DNA from: Viridothelium virens
Taxonomy: Eukaryota > Ascomycota > Dothideomycetes > Trypetheliales > Trypetheliaceae
Length of the DNA: 64,000 nt
Direction: 5' to 3'
NCBI GenBank assembly: GCA_010094025.1
Contig: ML991791.1
Coordinates: forward strand, 186,001 to 250,000
This document shows positions 10,264 through 19,686 of the stretch, in pieces. The notes under the pieces were generated by a model. It had not been told where the DNA came from, made no database searches, and saw only the letters and a list, made by a program, of their open reading frames with translations. The first letter of the stretch is position 1; each line of letters starts with the position of its first letter. A program made the translations under genes and the position numbers.

Positions 10264-12425
10264 ATGGCTCCCGTTACCTTTATTCCTTCACAGACAGTTG
10301 ACGAATCCGCTTTCACAAGCAACCGTGGCTCGGTCTCGAGCCCTTGGAAACTCTTCTTACATGATGCTGTCATCCTATTACACAATCTCAAATACGTGTT
10401 CAATACTATTCTTCCTCTGAAAATCCCGGCCCATCGACATGGTGTCCGCTACCATCTGGCGCCCATTCTGGCGAATGAAACGTTGCTTGCCCTTTCCATT
10501 GCCTGCGAAGTCATTCTCCTAGCTGTCGGCGGCGTAGCAGTTCTCCTACTCCCTGGATGGGCTTTCATCCTTTTCTACTTGTTTACCATTGGGGTCATTA
10601 CGATGCTCGCAGCGCCAGGTTGGGGAAGCCGGATTGTCCAATCGCACAATGTTCGAGTTCCATCCAATAAGTTTCCTCACGAGAGATGGATATTCATGAA
10701 CGGCGTGGCCCAGAAGTATGCTATTTATCACAGCTCCATTGATGGAAAGCTAAATCTTGAGGCAGCAATTTGGATCTTCAATTTACTGTCGATAACCTTG
10801 CTGCAACTTTCCAGCGGCCGTTTCTTGGAATACACAATCGAAGGCTAGTATTCCTTTGGCAGTGAACATCTTTTGAAGTCTAATTTTTCGGCAGTCTGGG
10901 ATTCGTGTGGGATATTGGAGAATGCCTGATCCAACGCTGCTTCGGCTACAGTAGCGAGGATGTCCGAATATGCTACGATGAGCTCAAAATCCCTCTTCTT
11001 GACCCGAGCATTACAAAAGTCATCGTCATCGCACATTCTCAGGGTGGAATAATCCTTTCTCTCACCATTGATCGGATGTTTGCTGAACTGCCACCGGCTG
11101 CAATGTCGAAGTTGGAGATCTACACTTTCGGTTCCGCTGCAGCTCATTTCAACAATCCGCTCAGAGGATCCTCGCGCGTTGATCGAAGCCTACGTCTGAG
11201 GAATTCCCTTGAAACCCCTCACCATCGTCATGACAAGCCCCGCCGAAGGGAAGAGTTATTTCCCCCAGTCGGAAGACCAACAAAGGATGCCTCACCAGAA
11301 ATACCAATCGTTGAAACGCCACAAGCACCACATATCCTTGAGCAGGCTCTATCCGCCAGCCCAGATGGATCTCCTGCGTCGGAAGTCGATGTTGGAAGGC
11401 TTGGAGGCGCTGCAGCTCCTCATAGCCAAAACCAACAATTAATACCATCTCTAGAACACCCACCTGCTAGTAGCCCAATTCGGCCAACTTCCCCAGGTCT
11501 TTCAATAGGGAAGGTTGCAGAAGCTGTTGTTGATACGGCAAACGTTGGCTCTCGTACCTTCTTTTGGAAGTCTTTGTCTGAGGACAGCGGCAGGACGATG
11601 AAGGAAAGCCAGTCATCGAATGTCAAACAGCAAGATCACGCCAAAGAGGACTCGAGCGCCGCTGCTTTCATCAATCCTAGAGATGGTGCATATGACGGGA
11701 CTCACAGTGTCCCTGGTCACCACCATCTGCATGATGGAGAGCATGGCCATACTAACGAAGGCCACGAGCACATCATCCCCGTGATCGAACATTATTGCAA
11801 CGAGCTCGACATGGTGCCTCGCTGGGGGGTTCTCAATAATGTCCGATCTCAACCCCAGCTCCGCTATGCCGGAAGCGTATTCATTCATCGTCAAATGAGT
11901 GGGCATCTCTTCAATCGCCACTACCTCGACACAATGTTCCCAATGGACAAAAGATTGCAGAGTTTTCTTGACCAGGTCGTCGATGTGGACATTGGCACAG
12001 CAAAAGCTCGCGCTAGCGCGCTAGCATCCTCTATAAGCAATTTTGCAGAAGTAGAGCCTGGAGCACGAAACTGGCTCTTGTATGATTCGATTACGGAACT
12101 CGTTTCTCCGTCAACATTCTTCGCACGGATTCTTGCTCTCATTCTCTATATCCGCCTAAATCTCACCCAGGGGTTCTGGCTTGGTAGTTCATCTCTCGGT
12201 CAGACCACAAGAATTTTGAAGGACGGGGTGGATCTAGTAGCTAAGGAGAGAACGGGAATGGACTTGGAGCATGTCAGAAATGGAGACAGTTTAGTTGAGA
12301 AGGCCAAAGCATTAGCGGGAACAGTCGAGGATGCAGAGGCGTCCACTACGATTGAGGAAGGTAGCGGAAAGACAGTGAGACAATTGAGCAAATTATGGAG
12401 ATACATGTACGGAGGCACAGCCTAG
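10264..12425 (+). CDS. membrane-anchored alpha/beta-hydrolase-like (lipase-type) protein
   Basis: Three exons, 10264-10715, 10766-10843 and 10895-12425, give 686 residues with total length divisible by three. Intron 1 is GT-AG (GTATGC...GGCAG, 50 nt). Intron 2 (51 nt) only keeps frame if it starts with GC (AAG|GCTAGT), a GC-AG intron. Residues from about 75 to 115 form one or two membrane helices. Exon 2 encodes DNLAATFQRPFLGIHNR and exon 3 continues GFVWDIGECLIQRC, then VIVIAHSQGGIIL with the GxSxG-like nucleophile elbow at Ser225. This layout matches a fungal family of DUF676/lipase-like membrane proteins. The substrate is unknown. A long low-complexity His/Ser-rich segment lies in the middle. 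Confidence 0.75.
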
Positions 12426-12820
12426 CATTCTTTGGGCTATCGTGGCTGGATGTGATATAGAGTAATAGCATTGAAACGACACCTGCGCACCCGAACATGA
12501 CATGAACGAGATTCAACTCATTGTATAAGACATAGATAATTAAAATTAGGTTCGTAGGTACTCATGTTCAATCGGTGTCGAAGTCAGAGGAGGCACGAAG
12601 CTGTGTGAGCAGACTTCCGAATTTAAAGTTTGGAAAGTTCTCACCGCAATCGTGAAGCTGTCAAGATCGGCACAAGGCAACCTTCAATTCTTTGAACATC
12701 TCTCAACTTCTCCTCGATGCTCCAACAGACAACAACCGCAAGCAGACATATAGCCTAATTTGCACACAGACGAAAGTTGCATACGCAGCAGAAGGGGCTT
12801 AAAACCACTGCTCGGCCGTC
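12426..12820. other. intergenic, no gene seen
   Basis: Spacer upstream of YIP1; expected promoter. No repeat or coding signal recognised. Confidence 0.45.
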
Positions 12821-13877
12821 ATGGCCTACTATCCGCAACAAACACAGCAACAACCTTACGGCACTGCGCAAAACCTACAATTCTATCCCTCCTCATATTC
12901 ACAACAACCTGTCTCTGGCCATTCAACACCCTTCCAAGCCTACAATGGAGGGGTGCAATCCAATACTTACGGCGGTGCTAATTTCGGAGGAGGATTCGGC
13001 GGCCAACCTGGAGTCAGTGGACGCATGGGAGAACAAGGAGGATTGAGGACAGGGTGGTTGGCCGCGTTTGGAACAGAAGGATATGAGGGAGAACCTCCTC
13101 TGTTAGAAGAGCTTGGAGTCAACTTTGGACACATAAAGACGAAGGTACGTTGCATCCCGGAAAGAGGTCGTGGGAGCACATGGTGTTCTCAAGGCACACT
13201 CGACTGCAATTCAATTATTGGCTAATCCGGCAAAGACATTAACAGTCTTGAATCCCCTCGCACGAATAGACCAGCACATCATGGACGACTCAGATTTAGC
13301 AGGTCCCATATTGTTCTTCCTCCTCTTCGGAACATTCCTACTCTTCGTAAGCTCTCCCACACAGCTTCTCCCCCCTCCATCCCCATACTAACAACTTTTT
13401 TTCCTCCCACAGTCCGGCAAAGTCCACTTCGGCTACATCTACGGCCTCGCCCTCCTCGGCACCATCTGCCTCCACGCCATCCTCTCCCTCATGTCGCCAC
13501 CGCTCTCCGCCGCCGAAACCGCCGCCGCAGCCCAAGACCCACACCACCACATCCCGGGCTCCGCGCACTTCTCCTCCACTCTCACCTACCCGCGCTCCGC
13601 CTCCGTCCTCGGCTACTGCCTCCTACCCCTTGTCATCACGTCGCTCGTCGGCATCGCAGTGCCCATGGACGGGCCCTTTGGGTACGTGCTTGTGAGCGCC
13701 GCCATCGTGTGGTGCACGTACAGCAGCAGCGCCATGTTCTGCGTGGTGGGCAGGATGACGGGGATGAGGGGGTTGGTGGCGTATCCGCTGGCGCTGTTTT
13801 ATGTCGGGTTTGGGATTATGGGCATCTTTAGCTCGAGGGGGACGGGGCAGTTGCAGGCGAAGACGGCGGGGAATTGA
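12821..13877 (+). CDS. YIP1: Yip1 family Golgi/ER membrane protein
   Basis: Three exons, 12821-13144, 13236-13346 and 13413-13877, all in phase 0, give 299 residues. Introns are 91 and 66 nt with GTACGT/GTAAGC donors. A Gln/Tyr/Gly-rich cytosolic N-terminus leads to the conserved PPLLEELGVNFGHIKTK segment and then DSDLAGPILFFLLFGTFLL, SGKVHFGYIYG and several further hydrophobic helices, the core Yip1 domain. Yip1 binds Ypt1/Ypt31-type Rab GTPases with Yif1 and Yos1 and acts in COPII vesicle formation and ER-Golgi transport. Confidence 0.92.
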
Positions 13878-14669
13878 GAGAGAGGAAAGGGGGGTTAGTC
13901 GCGTGCAGATATGGCAGGCGTGGTGTTCTGGGGTTGGCGGTTTGCATTAGGATGGGCTACTTTAGGTGCTCTTGCTAGCTTTCTGGACTTGGAAGTAGCA
14001 ATTTGATATTGGAACGGTTCTTCTGTAAGAATGTAGATTATCTGCATGTTGGCTCTATGGGCACATTTGAGAAGAGCGTTTTGAACTAGAACTGTTGCAA
14101 CAGGATCGAAGTTCATTTCTGCAATCGGACCATCTTTACCATCTACAGTAGCATATACGCTTGCTCGGGCTCCCTCTGTTGTAAGGATCCTGTATCTCAG
14201 ACCAATTGAAGATTAATGTAGAGCGACATGCGAGAGACCTCTACGGTTCAGAAAAAAAATTCAGGTTGCAAAATCGCAAATGAATTGGTTATATCAACAG
14301 CGTCAAGATACCGAGCACGGCAGGGTGAAAAGCTACGGCGACTTCGTTGGGTCGGATACAAATACTTCTTCTACGCCAATGCAAATTTAAACGAGGTTGA
14401 ATTCGAGAATCCATTCGCAATAGGACTTCGTACCGTCTTCGAGTCTGCGAATGTATTTCTGTTGAGCATGGGTTTGTTAGCAGACGAAAGGAAGCCGGGA
14501 AGGGACTTCTGCGGCGAAATTTGAGGACCTCCGAGGAGGCGACTCTTCCGATATTCTCCATGACCTTTACATTCTTTCATTTCCACCGCCCCAATTATAT
14601 TTTCCTGACTCCTTTATTTCTCATAACCTTCTAATATCAATAATCCATTTCTGAAGACAACAATCCGCC
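13878..14669. other. intergenic, no gene seen
   Basis: Nearly 800 bp between YIP1 and the heme lyase gene. Small open frames on both strands have no recognisable features. The end near 14580-14669 is C/T-rich, as usual before fungal start codons. Confidence 0.45.
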
Positions 14670-15800
14670 ATGGGCTGGTTCTGGGCAGACACCTCCGCGC
14701 CCTCTGCGCCTATCGCGCCTCACCCTCTCCCATCCTCAAATGCCTCTCCTCCAGTACGTCTCCATTCCCATCTCTCTACATCCTCACTAACCACCCTCCA
14801 GCCCGGCTGTCCCATGCACAAATCCACCTCACCGCCACTTCCACCCTCCCGCGCCCCCACCTCCGACGGCGCCTGTCCCTACAACCCGCCTCCCCCCTCA
14901 TCGACGACCGGCACCGCGAGCAGCACCTCCCCATCTCCCTCCCTCTCCAGCTCCAGCAACAAAACCCTCTCAGCCCTCAACCCGCTCAACTACATGCCCA
15001 CGAGCCTCTCCCAATCCCGCGAGTCCCCCCACCAAACCCAGCCGCTGCCGCTCACGCGCGAGACGTCGACGATCCCCAAGGGCGACGGCCCCGGCAACTG
15101 GGAGTACCCGTCGCCGCAGCAGATGTACAACGCGATGATCCGCAAAGGCTACACGGATACCCCCGAAGATGCCGTGGAGGCGATGGTCGCGGTGCACAAT
15201 TTCCTGAACGAGGGCGCGTGGGGCGAGATCCGCGAGTGGGAGAGGCGGTTTGGACGGGGACTGCGCCAGGGGTGGAGGGAGTGCGCGAGGGGGGAGGAAG
15301 GACTGGTCTTGGCGGAGTTGCAGAAGGTGAGAGGGGGGGAGGGCGAGCGGGCGTTGGGCTTGGAGATGGAGAGGGAGATGGAGGCGGCGATGCCGGAGCC
15401 GCGGCTGCTGAGGTTTATGGGTCGTCCGAATGATCTCACGCCTAAGGCGTATCTGCACCAGTTCCTGGCGCGCATTGCGCCCGCACGCTTTTCCGGGGAG
15501 CCGCCTTTTGATCGGCATGATTGGTACGTCTCGCGCCGATTGCCGGATGGGAGTGAGAGGGAGGTGCGGTATGTGATTGATTATTATTCGGGGCCGCCAG
15601 AGGAGACGGGAGAGCCGGTCTTCTTTCTGGACGTGAGGCCTGCCGTGGATGGGCCGACGAGTGCTGCGGAGCGGGCGATCCGGTGGGGAGGAGATGTCTG
15701 GTGGAGAGCGAGTGGCGGGAGGGTAAGAGAGGCATTGGCGGAAAAGGAGAGGACGATGGGGCAGAAGAGGACATGGGAGAATTGGTGGAAGGAGAGTTGA
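14670..15800 (+). CDS. CYC3: cytochrome c heme lyase (holocytochrome c synthase)
   Basis: Two exons, 14670-14753 and 14802-15800, give 360 residues. The 48-nt intron (GTACGT donor, CACTAAC branch, TCCAG acceptor) has no in-frame stop, so the unspliced frame is also open. The protein has the Cys-Pro heme-regulatory type motifs GCPMHK and ACPYN near the N-terminus, a proline/serine linker, and then the catalytic core: GDGPGNWEYPSPQQMYNAM, VAVHNFLNEGAW, FMGRPNDLTPKA, PPFDRHDWYV and VRYVIDYYSG. It attaches heme covalently to apocytochrome c in the mitochondrial intermembrane space. A fungal genome can carry separate lyases for cytochromes c and c1, so which one this is remains open. Confidence 0.88.
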   Translation: MGWFWADTSAPSAPIAPHPLPSSNASPPVRLHSHLSTSSLTTLQPGCPMHKSTSPPLPPSRAPTSDGACPYNPPPPSSTTGTASSTSPSPSLSSSSNKTLSALNPLNYMPTSLSQSRESPHQTQPLPLTRETSTIPKGDGPGNWEYPSPQQMYNAMIRKGYTDTPEDAVEAMVAVHNFLNEGAWGEIREWERRFGRGLRQGWRECARGEEGLVLAELQKVRGGEGERALGLEMEREMEAAMPEPRLLRFMGRPNDLTPKAYLHQFLARIAPARFSGEPPFDRHDWYVSRRLPDGSEREVRYVIDYYSGPPEETGEPVFFLDVRPAVDGPTSAAERAIRWGGDVWWRASGGRVREALAEKERTMGQKRTWENWWKES

Positions 15801-16157
15801 GCAGGAAAGCCGAAAAGATCTTGATTCACGCCACGCGTCGTCTTTCGTTTCAGACTGTACAGATTATTATTTATTTTTCGGTGTCTCTCCTACTCTTCAC
15901 TCTGGATGATGGTGGCGATTATGGAGGGTTTTCGGAAGTGGTGTCAGAAGAGCTGGAACGCCTTCCAGTGTTGCTTTCAATTACCTTATGGGCATATCTA
16001 TGGGTTCACGAACAGCAAAGTATATCAAGTCTCCACAGCCACGCCTTCCATGCTCCTGTAGGCAGTCACCAACTCCGTGCCAATAAATGCCTTGATCCAG
16101 TCTGATATTCCCCACCCAAATACTCCTAATATCCTCATCACTTTCCATACTGTCACT
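15801..16157. other. intergenic between convergent genes
   Basis: About 350 bp between two convergent 3' ends (heme lyase plus, E2 minus). No gene seen. Confidence 0.45.
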
Positions 16158-16757
16158 TCACGACTTCCCAGCATACTTCTTAACCCACTCCTTCGCCGTC
16201 TTCTCAAACCCCCTTCGATCACTCTTGTACTGTTCCGCAATCCCGCCCTCAACCGCATCGTCCGGGTTCGGCTCGATTAATAAGTTTCGCGCATAATTCA
16301 GCACCGCACTCAGCTTATTGGGTGGTTTCCATTCGTCACTCCGGAGCATCCCCAGGCACATGGAGCCCTTGTCATCGTTGGAGACGTTAGGGTGGTAGAT
16401 CTTGGTTTGGAAATTGAGTACTGGAGGCTTGAAAGGGTACTCTTTGGGCAGGGTCAGAAGGAGCTTGAAGTGACCGCCCTAGAGCAGAGACGGGAGGCAC
16501 AATTAGCTAAAGTATCTTCGAGTAAGGAAAGATAAGGAGACTGGGGAGATTTACGGAGTAAGGAGACTGTTCGGGACCGTCCATGAGGATTTCCCAGATG
16601 TGGACGTCCGACTCGTCGACCAGGCGTACTTTAGTACCTGCTGGGGGGTCGCCCGTCACTTCTGAGAGTTCCTAGAAAGGCTATTAGTGGAAGACAAAGC
16701 TTGTTCAGGGGTGAGTTGACCTGCCTTCACGATTCGCTTGTGGCCTCCGGCAGCCAT
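16158..16757 (-). CDS. ubiquitin-conjugating enzyme E2 (Ubc14-like)
   Basis: Three exons, 16757-16725, 16671-16555 and 16478-16158, give 156 residues, the size of a bare UBC fold. Landmarks are GGHFKLLLTLPKEYPFKPP, KIYHPNV (HPN at about 79-81), the active-site Cys91 in GSMCLGML, and the C-terminal EPNPDDAVEGGIAEQYKSDR, which resembles fission yeast Ubc14. Intron 1 (53 nt) keeps frame only with a GC donor (AAG|GCAGGT), so it is a GC-AG intron; intron 2 (76 nt) is GT-AG. The enzyme would carry ubiquitin (or a ubiquitin-like protein) as a thioester; its partner ligase is unknown. Confidence 0.9.
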
Positions 16758-17537
16758 GCTTAACGAGAGCACAGTGTAGTGTTTGTAAATGCTATGGTAA
16801 GTGAGTAAATGTGCGCAATGCTACTGAGATAGCTGGTGGAGAGGTTTAGTTTCAGTTCAAGTAACGGGCAAAGTCCACGGGCATGGTTGCCTAGGCCCCG
16901 ACTTCGGATTCGAGAATGAATCTATGACGAGCCCTACATGTCATGTATACGTCCAATCGACCTGAAAATATGGCCAGCTATATAATGGTGGCGACCTTGC
17001 GTTTGTCAGATGCACGACCCTTTCGAGGAAGATTGGTGAGAGTGGGGCACCGCAATTGCAACTATAATGGCGAAACCTATTCCTTTGTCTACCTACTTAT
17101 GAATGCGTACAGTATTAACGATAGTCTCGATTGGACATCTAAGCTTCCTCCTATCTTTATTTCATACTCATGTCAGAATTAGTGAGCGTCACTTCAGCAG
17201 AAGAAGAATTGATTCAGTCAAGGAACGGCAGTCCATTGACCAAAACCCTAGCGATGATCAAGTTACTAGACAGCCGCTGGATACCGTGGTGATTACATAC
17301 AATCTCACAACTGTTTGAGAAGACCGTCTATGGATCCTGCCGAGGCTCTATTCCACGCTTGGCTACGCTCGAGACCGTAGAAAAGATGGCAAATGACATG
17401 AAATTACTGAAGATTGGTTACATGAAACCACATAGCCGGATCTTTCTAGAGCTCCTGTGACAGGACTTCCTTCCCTATAGGTCTTCCCCCTGGATACACC
17501 TTGATACCCACCGCTAAAAGACTCAAGGATTCTATTA
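16758..17537. other. intergenic, no gene seen
   Basis: Spacer between the E2 promoter and the 3' end of the small secreted-protein gene. No convincing coding frame. Confidence 0.4.
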
Positions 17538-18107
17538 TCAACCTGAACACGCGATACTGTTGATCATGTCATTGTAGCCAACTGACACCAAGTTTGCGAT
17601 TCCGGGATAGGTGCTAGACAAGTATGGACTCGCAGGTTGCGAAGCAGGTACGCAGTTCGTTGATCTATCAATGCCTTCAGCATACGTGCCTAACACCCCC
17701 CAGAGCTCAAGAACATACGTGTAAGCAGTACAATCGCCGGCATCTTGATCTGGACCCAAAGAGGAAATAGAGTTTCCCCTGCAGGGCATCTCATCAGTAT
17801 CCGAGAAATCTTCAGGGGCAGAATGAGAAAGAATGACGATTTCGCTCGAGAAGACCTACCATCCTGCTGGCATGTTAAACCAAAATCCCGAAGGAAAAGA
17901 GGCTTAGATGCATCCGCCATTCCAGTCAATATCTAGGCAGAGGTAGACCCAGGTCTAATTCAGCATTCGCCTTGGAGCTACTACCGCTTACATTCTCACT
18001 CCCACTTCCGTAATTTTCTCATCTGGCCCGGCGGTCACATTAACATGGGGTAGGGCATTGCCAAGAGTCATTAAGAGAGAGGCAATCAAGATCTCGGAGG
18101 AACGCAT
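17538..18107 (-). CDS. small secreted protein, unknown function
   Basis: Two exons, 18107-18000 and 17855-17538, joined in phase 0 across a 144-nt intron (donor GTGAGA, TTTAAC branch, acceptor GGTAG), give 141 residues. The N-terminus (MRSSEILIASLLMTLGNALP) looks like a signal peptide with a cut near Ala18-Leu19. The mature part has four cysteines (CRGNSISS, DCTAYTY, NCVPASQ, ACSG at the end) and finishes with VSVGYNDMINSIAC, reminiscent of short beta-sheet secreted proteins. I do not recognise the family. The gene is hidden because both exons are short and the start exon is remote. It sits in a gene-poor stretch next to another minus-strand Cys-rich gene. Confidence 0.55.
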
Positions 18108-18504
18108 TTCCCGATGGCGACACTATCCAATCGAAAATTAGCTGACGAATGAAGAGAGGAATGCTTGTCAACTATCCGGAAGAGCTTGGGGATTTCTCTT
18201 CCTTTATAGAGCCGCAGGGCACTTCGACATAACCGGAGAAATCTTCTGAGGCTATTTCAATTCCATAGTCAGATTCGGTTCGAGAATTTCTTTTTACAAG
18301 CACCATTCCTGACGTAGCGGATGCCAAAACTGGACGTTAGGAACGTTTTCCCAATACACTAATGCTGTGGACTCGAGGACCACACGAAGCAACTGCCAAC
18401 GATACCGGTGGCCGGGCAATTGGGGAAGACGGTGAAGACCTCGATGGGAACTGTGCGTTGTACGAGGCGTTTTATAGGCTTAGAAGGACGACCCGAGGAA
18501 TCTA
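18108..18504. other. intergenic, promoter of the secreted-protein gene
   Basis: Sequence between two tandem minus-strand genes; no coding signal recognised. Confidence 0.4.
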
Positions 18505-19236
18505 CTACCACCATAGACGATTGAGCACGTGGCCAATAACGTGGACGACCTCGTGATAGCCATGTGTCTTACTTTGCGCTTTCCGGGCCCTCAGAGTCTG
18601 GACGACTTGTTTGGCAAAGTAGTTGCATTGCAAAGGCGGGGTCTTTGAGGAAACGAAAATGTCTGTCGCCAAATGACATGAATGTTGAGCACACCGCACA
18701 GTCTTGCCTTCTAATTCGCCTTCATGAAACGCCTCAAGCCGTCTTAAGGGATCGGCCTGTGAAACCCGGTACAATGGATAGCAGCAAATGTTGCTCACCG
18801 CGACGGTTTAGAGCCTCGCTATCGCCAAGTCAGTTGTCATACCAGCGTTCGCACTACCAGAAAGTGGTATGTTGATCGGAGCTCGTGGAGGCTGGATTCC
18901 GAGAAGGCAGATAAACCATTTTCACGCCAGTGATTGAGGAGCCCGGAAGCAACACCGTCGGATCTGCCTTCGAAAGCGAACAAATCATTCTCATTGGAAA
19001 TATCTTGTGGAAGAATCGTACAATTGTCATATGCTATCAGATTAACCCCTAAAAGGTTGGCATTATTGTAGTAGCACAGCCTGAGATTCGATGTTCCACA
19101 GATCTTGCATTTGCATCCTGAAAGTGCGCTTCGTGGCCAAGGTAAAGTAGCTACTAAGAGAGCACACAGTTTAGAAGAAGCTACCTACCGAGGTCTCGTT
19201 ATACCGAGCATCGATGCGATGTGTAGTGCGAAGGGT
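18505..19236 (-). CDS. Cys-rich multi-exon protein, N-terminus unresolved
   Basis: Three exons can be joined in frame: 19236-19185 (encoding RYNETSVG), 19117-18843 (CKCKICGTSNLRLCYYNN onward) and 18756-18505 (RRLEAFHEGE onward, ending NRLWW and stop). The introns are 67 nt and 86 nt with GTAGCT and GTATGA donors. The encoded piece, about 192 residues, has eight cysteines, including CKCKIC, DNC, VRC, HSC and LQC. I do not recognise a family. The start must lie upstream in 19237-19686, but no exon there joined convincingly. It could be a gene with one more 5' exon or a relic that lost its start. Confidence 0.45.
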
Positions 19237-19686
19237 CTAGGCTATCACCTCTTCCGGTAGGTGAAGGACTGCAGAAGGGTGGGGCCCAAGATATGTGCTA
19301 TTATCCCCTTCCAGGTAACGCTGAGATGAAGCATATTCTCAAGTGCTAATTACATGTACAAACTTCCCCAAGTGCTGCAGCTGTTACGTATTTAACAACA
19401 TGAAGACTTCTAGCTTCCCCTATACTCGGATATCGGCGAAGAAGAGGATTAAGGATTACAGCGTGTAGCAAAATGCTCATAGCATATACGCGCAAGTTAC
19501 AAGATTTTGATCTCAGAAAGAACATACCATGCCAAGTTCCACCTCGTCCCATACCCGTAGAAGATTATGTGCAGCATGTCAATCTCAGCATACCCAATAA
19601 CAATCGGGTAATTCGTAATGCTCAAGCAAACAGACCCTCCTTCGCCTAGTATTCAGAAACCCACAAATCACAACCTCGTGTATGTC
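19237..19686. other. spacer, probably holding the missing 5' exon of the Cys-rich gene
   Basis: Between the first supported exon of the Cys-rich gene and the stop of the SH3-SAM-PH gene. Short minus-strand frames with ATG near 19478 and 19328 were tried as first exons, but phases did not fit cleanly. Confidence 0.3.

Noticed and set aside
15218-15774. Antisense and frame-shifted open frames inside the heme lyase gene
   Set aside because: High GC suppresses stop codons there; only the plus frame shows conserved heme lyase motifs.
17690-17929. Minus-strand open frame encoding MTGMADASKPLFLRDFGL as an exon of the secreted-protein gene
   Set aside because: Using it as a middle exon creates a stop or a phase clash; the phase-0 intron 17999-17856 that skips it gives an even number of cysteines and an uninterrupted protein.
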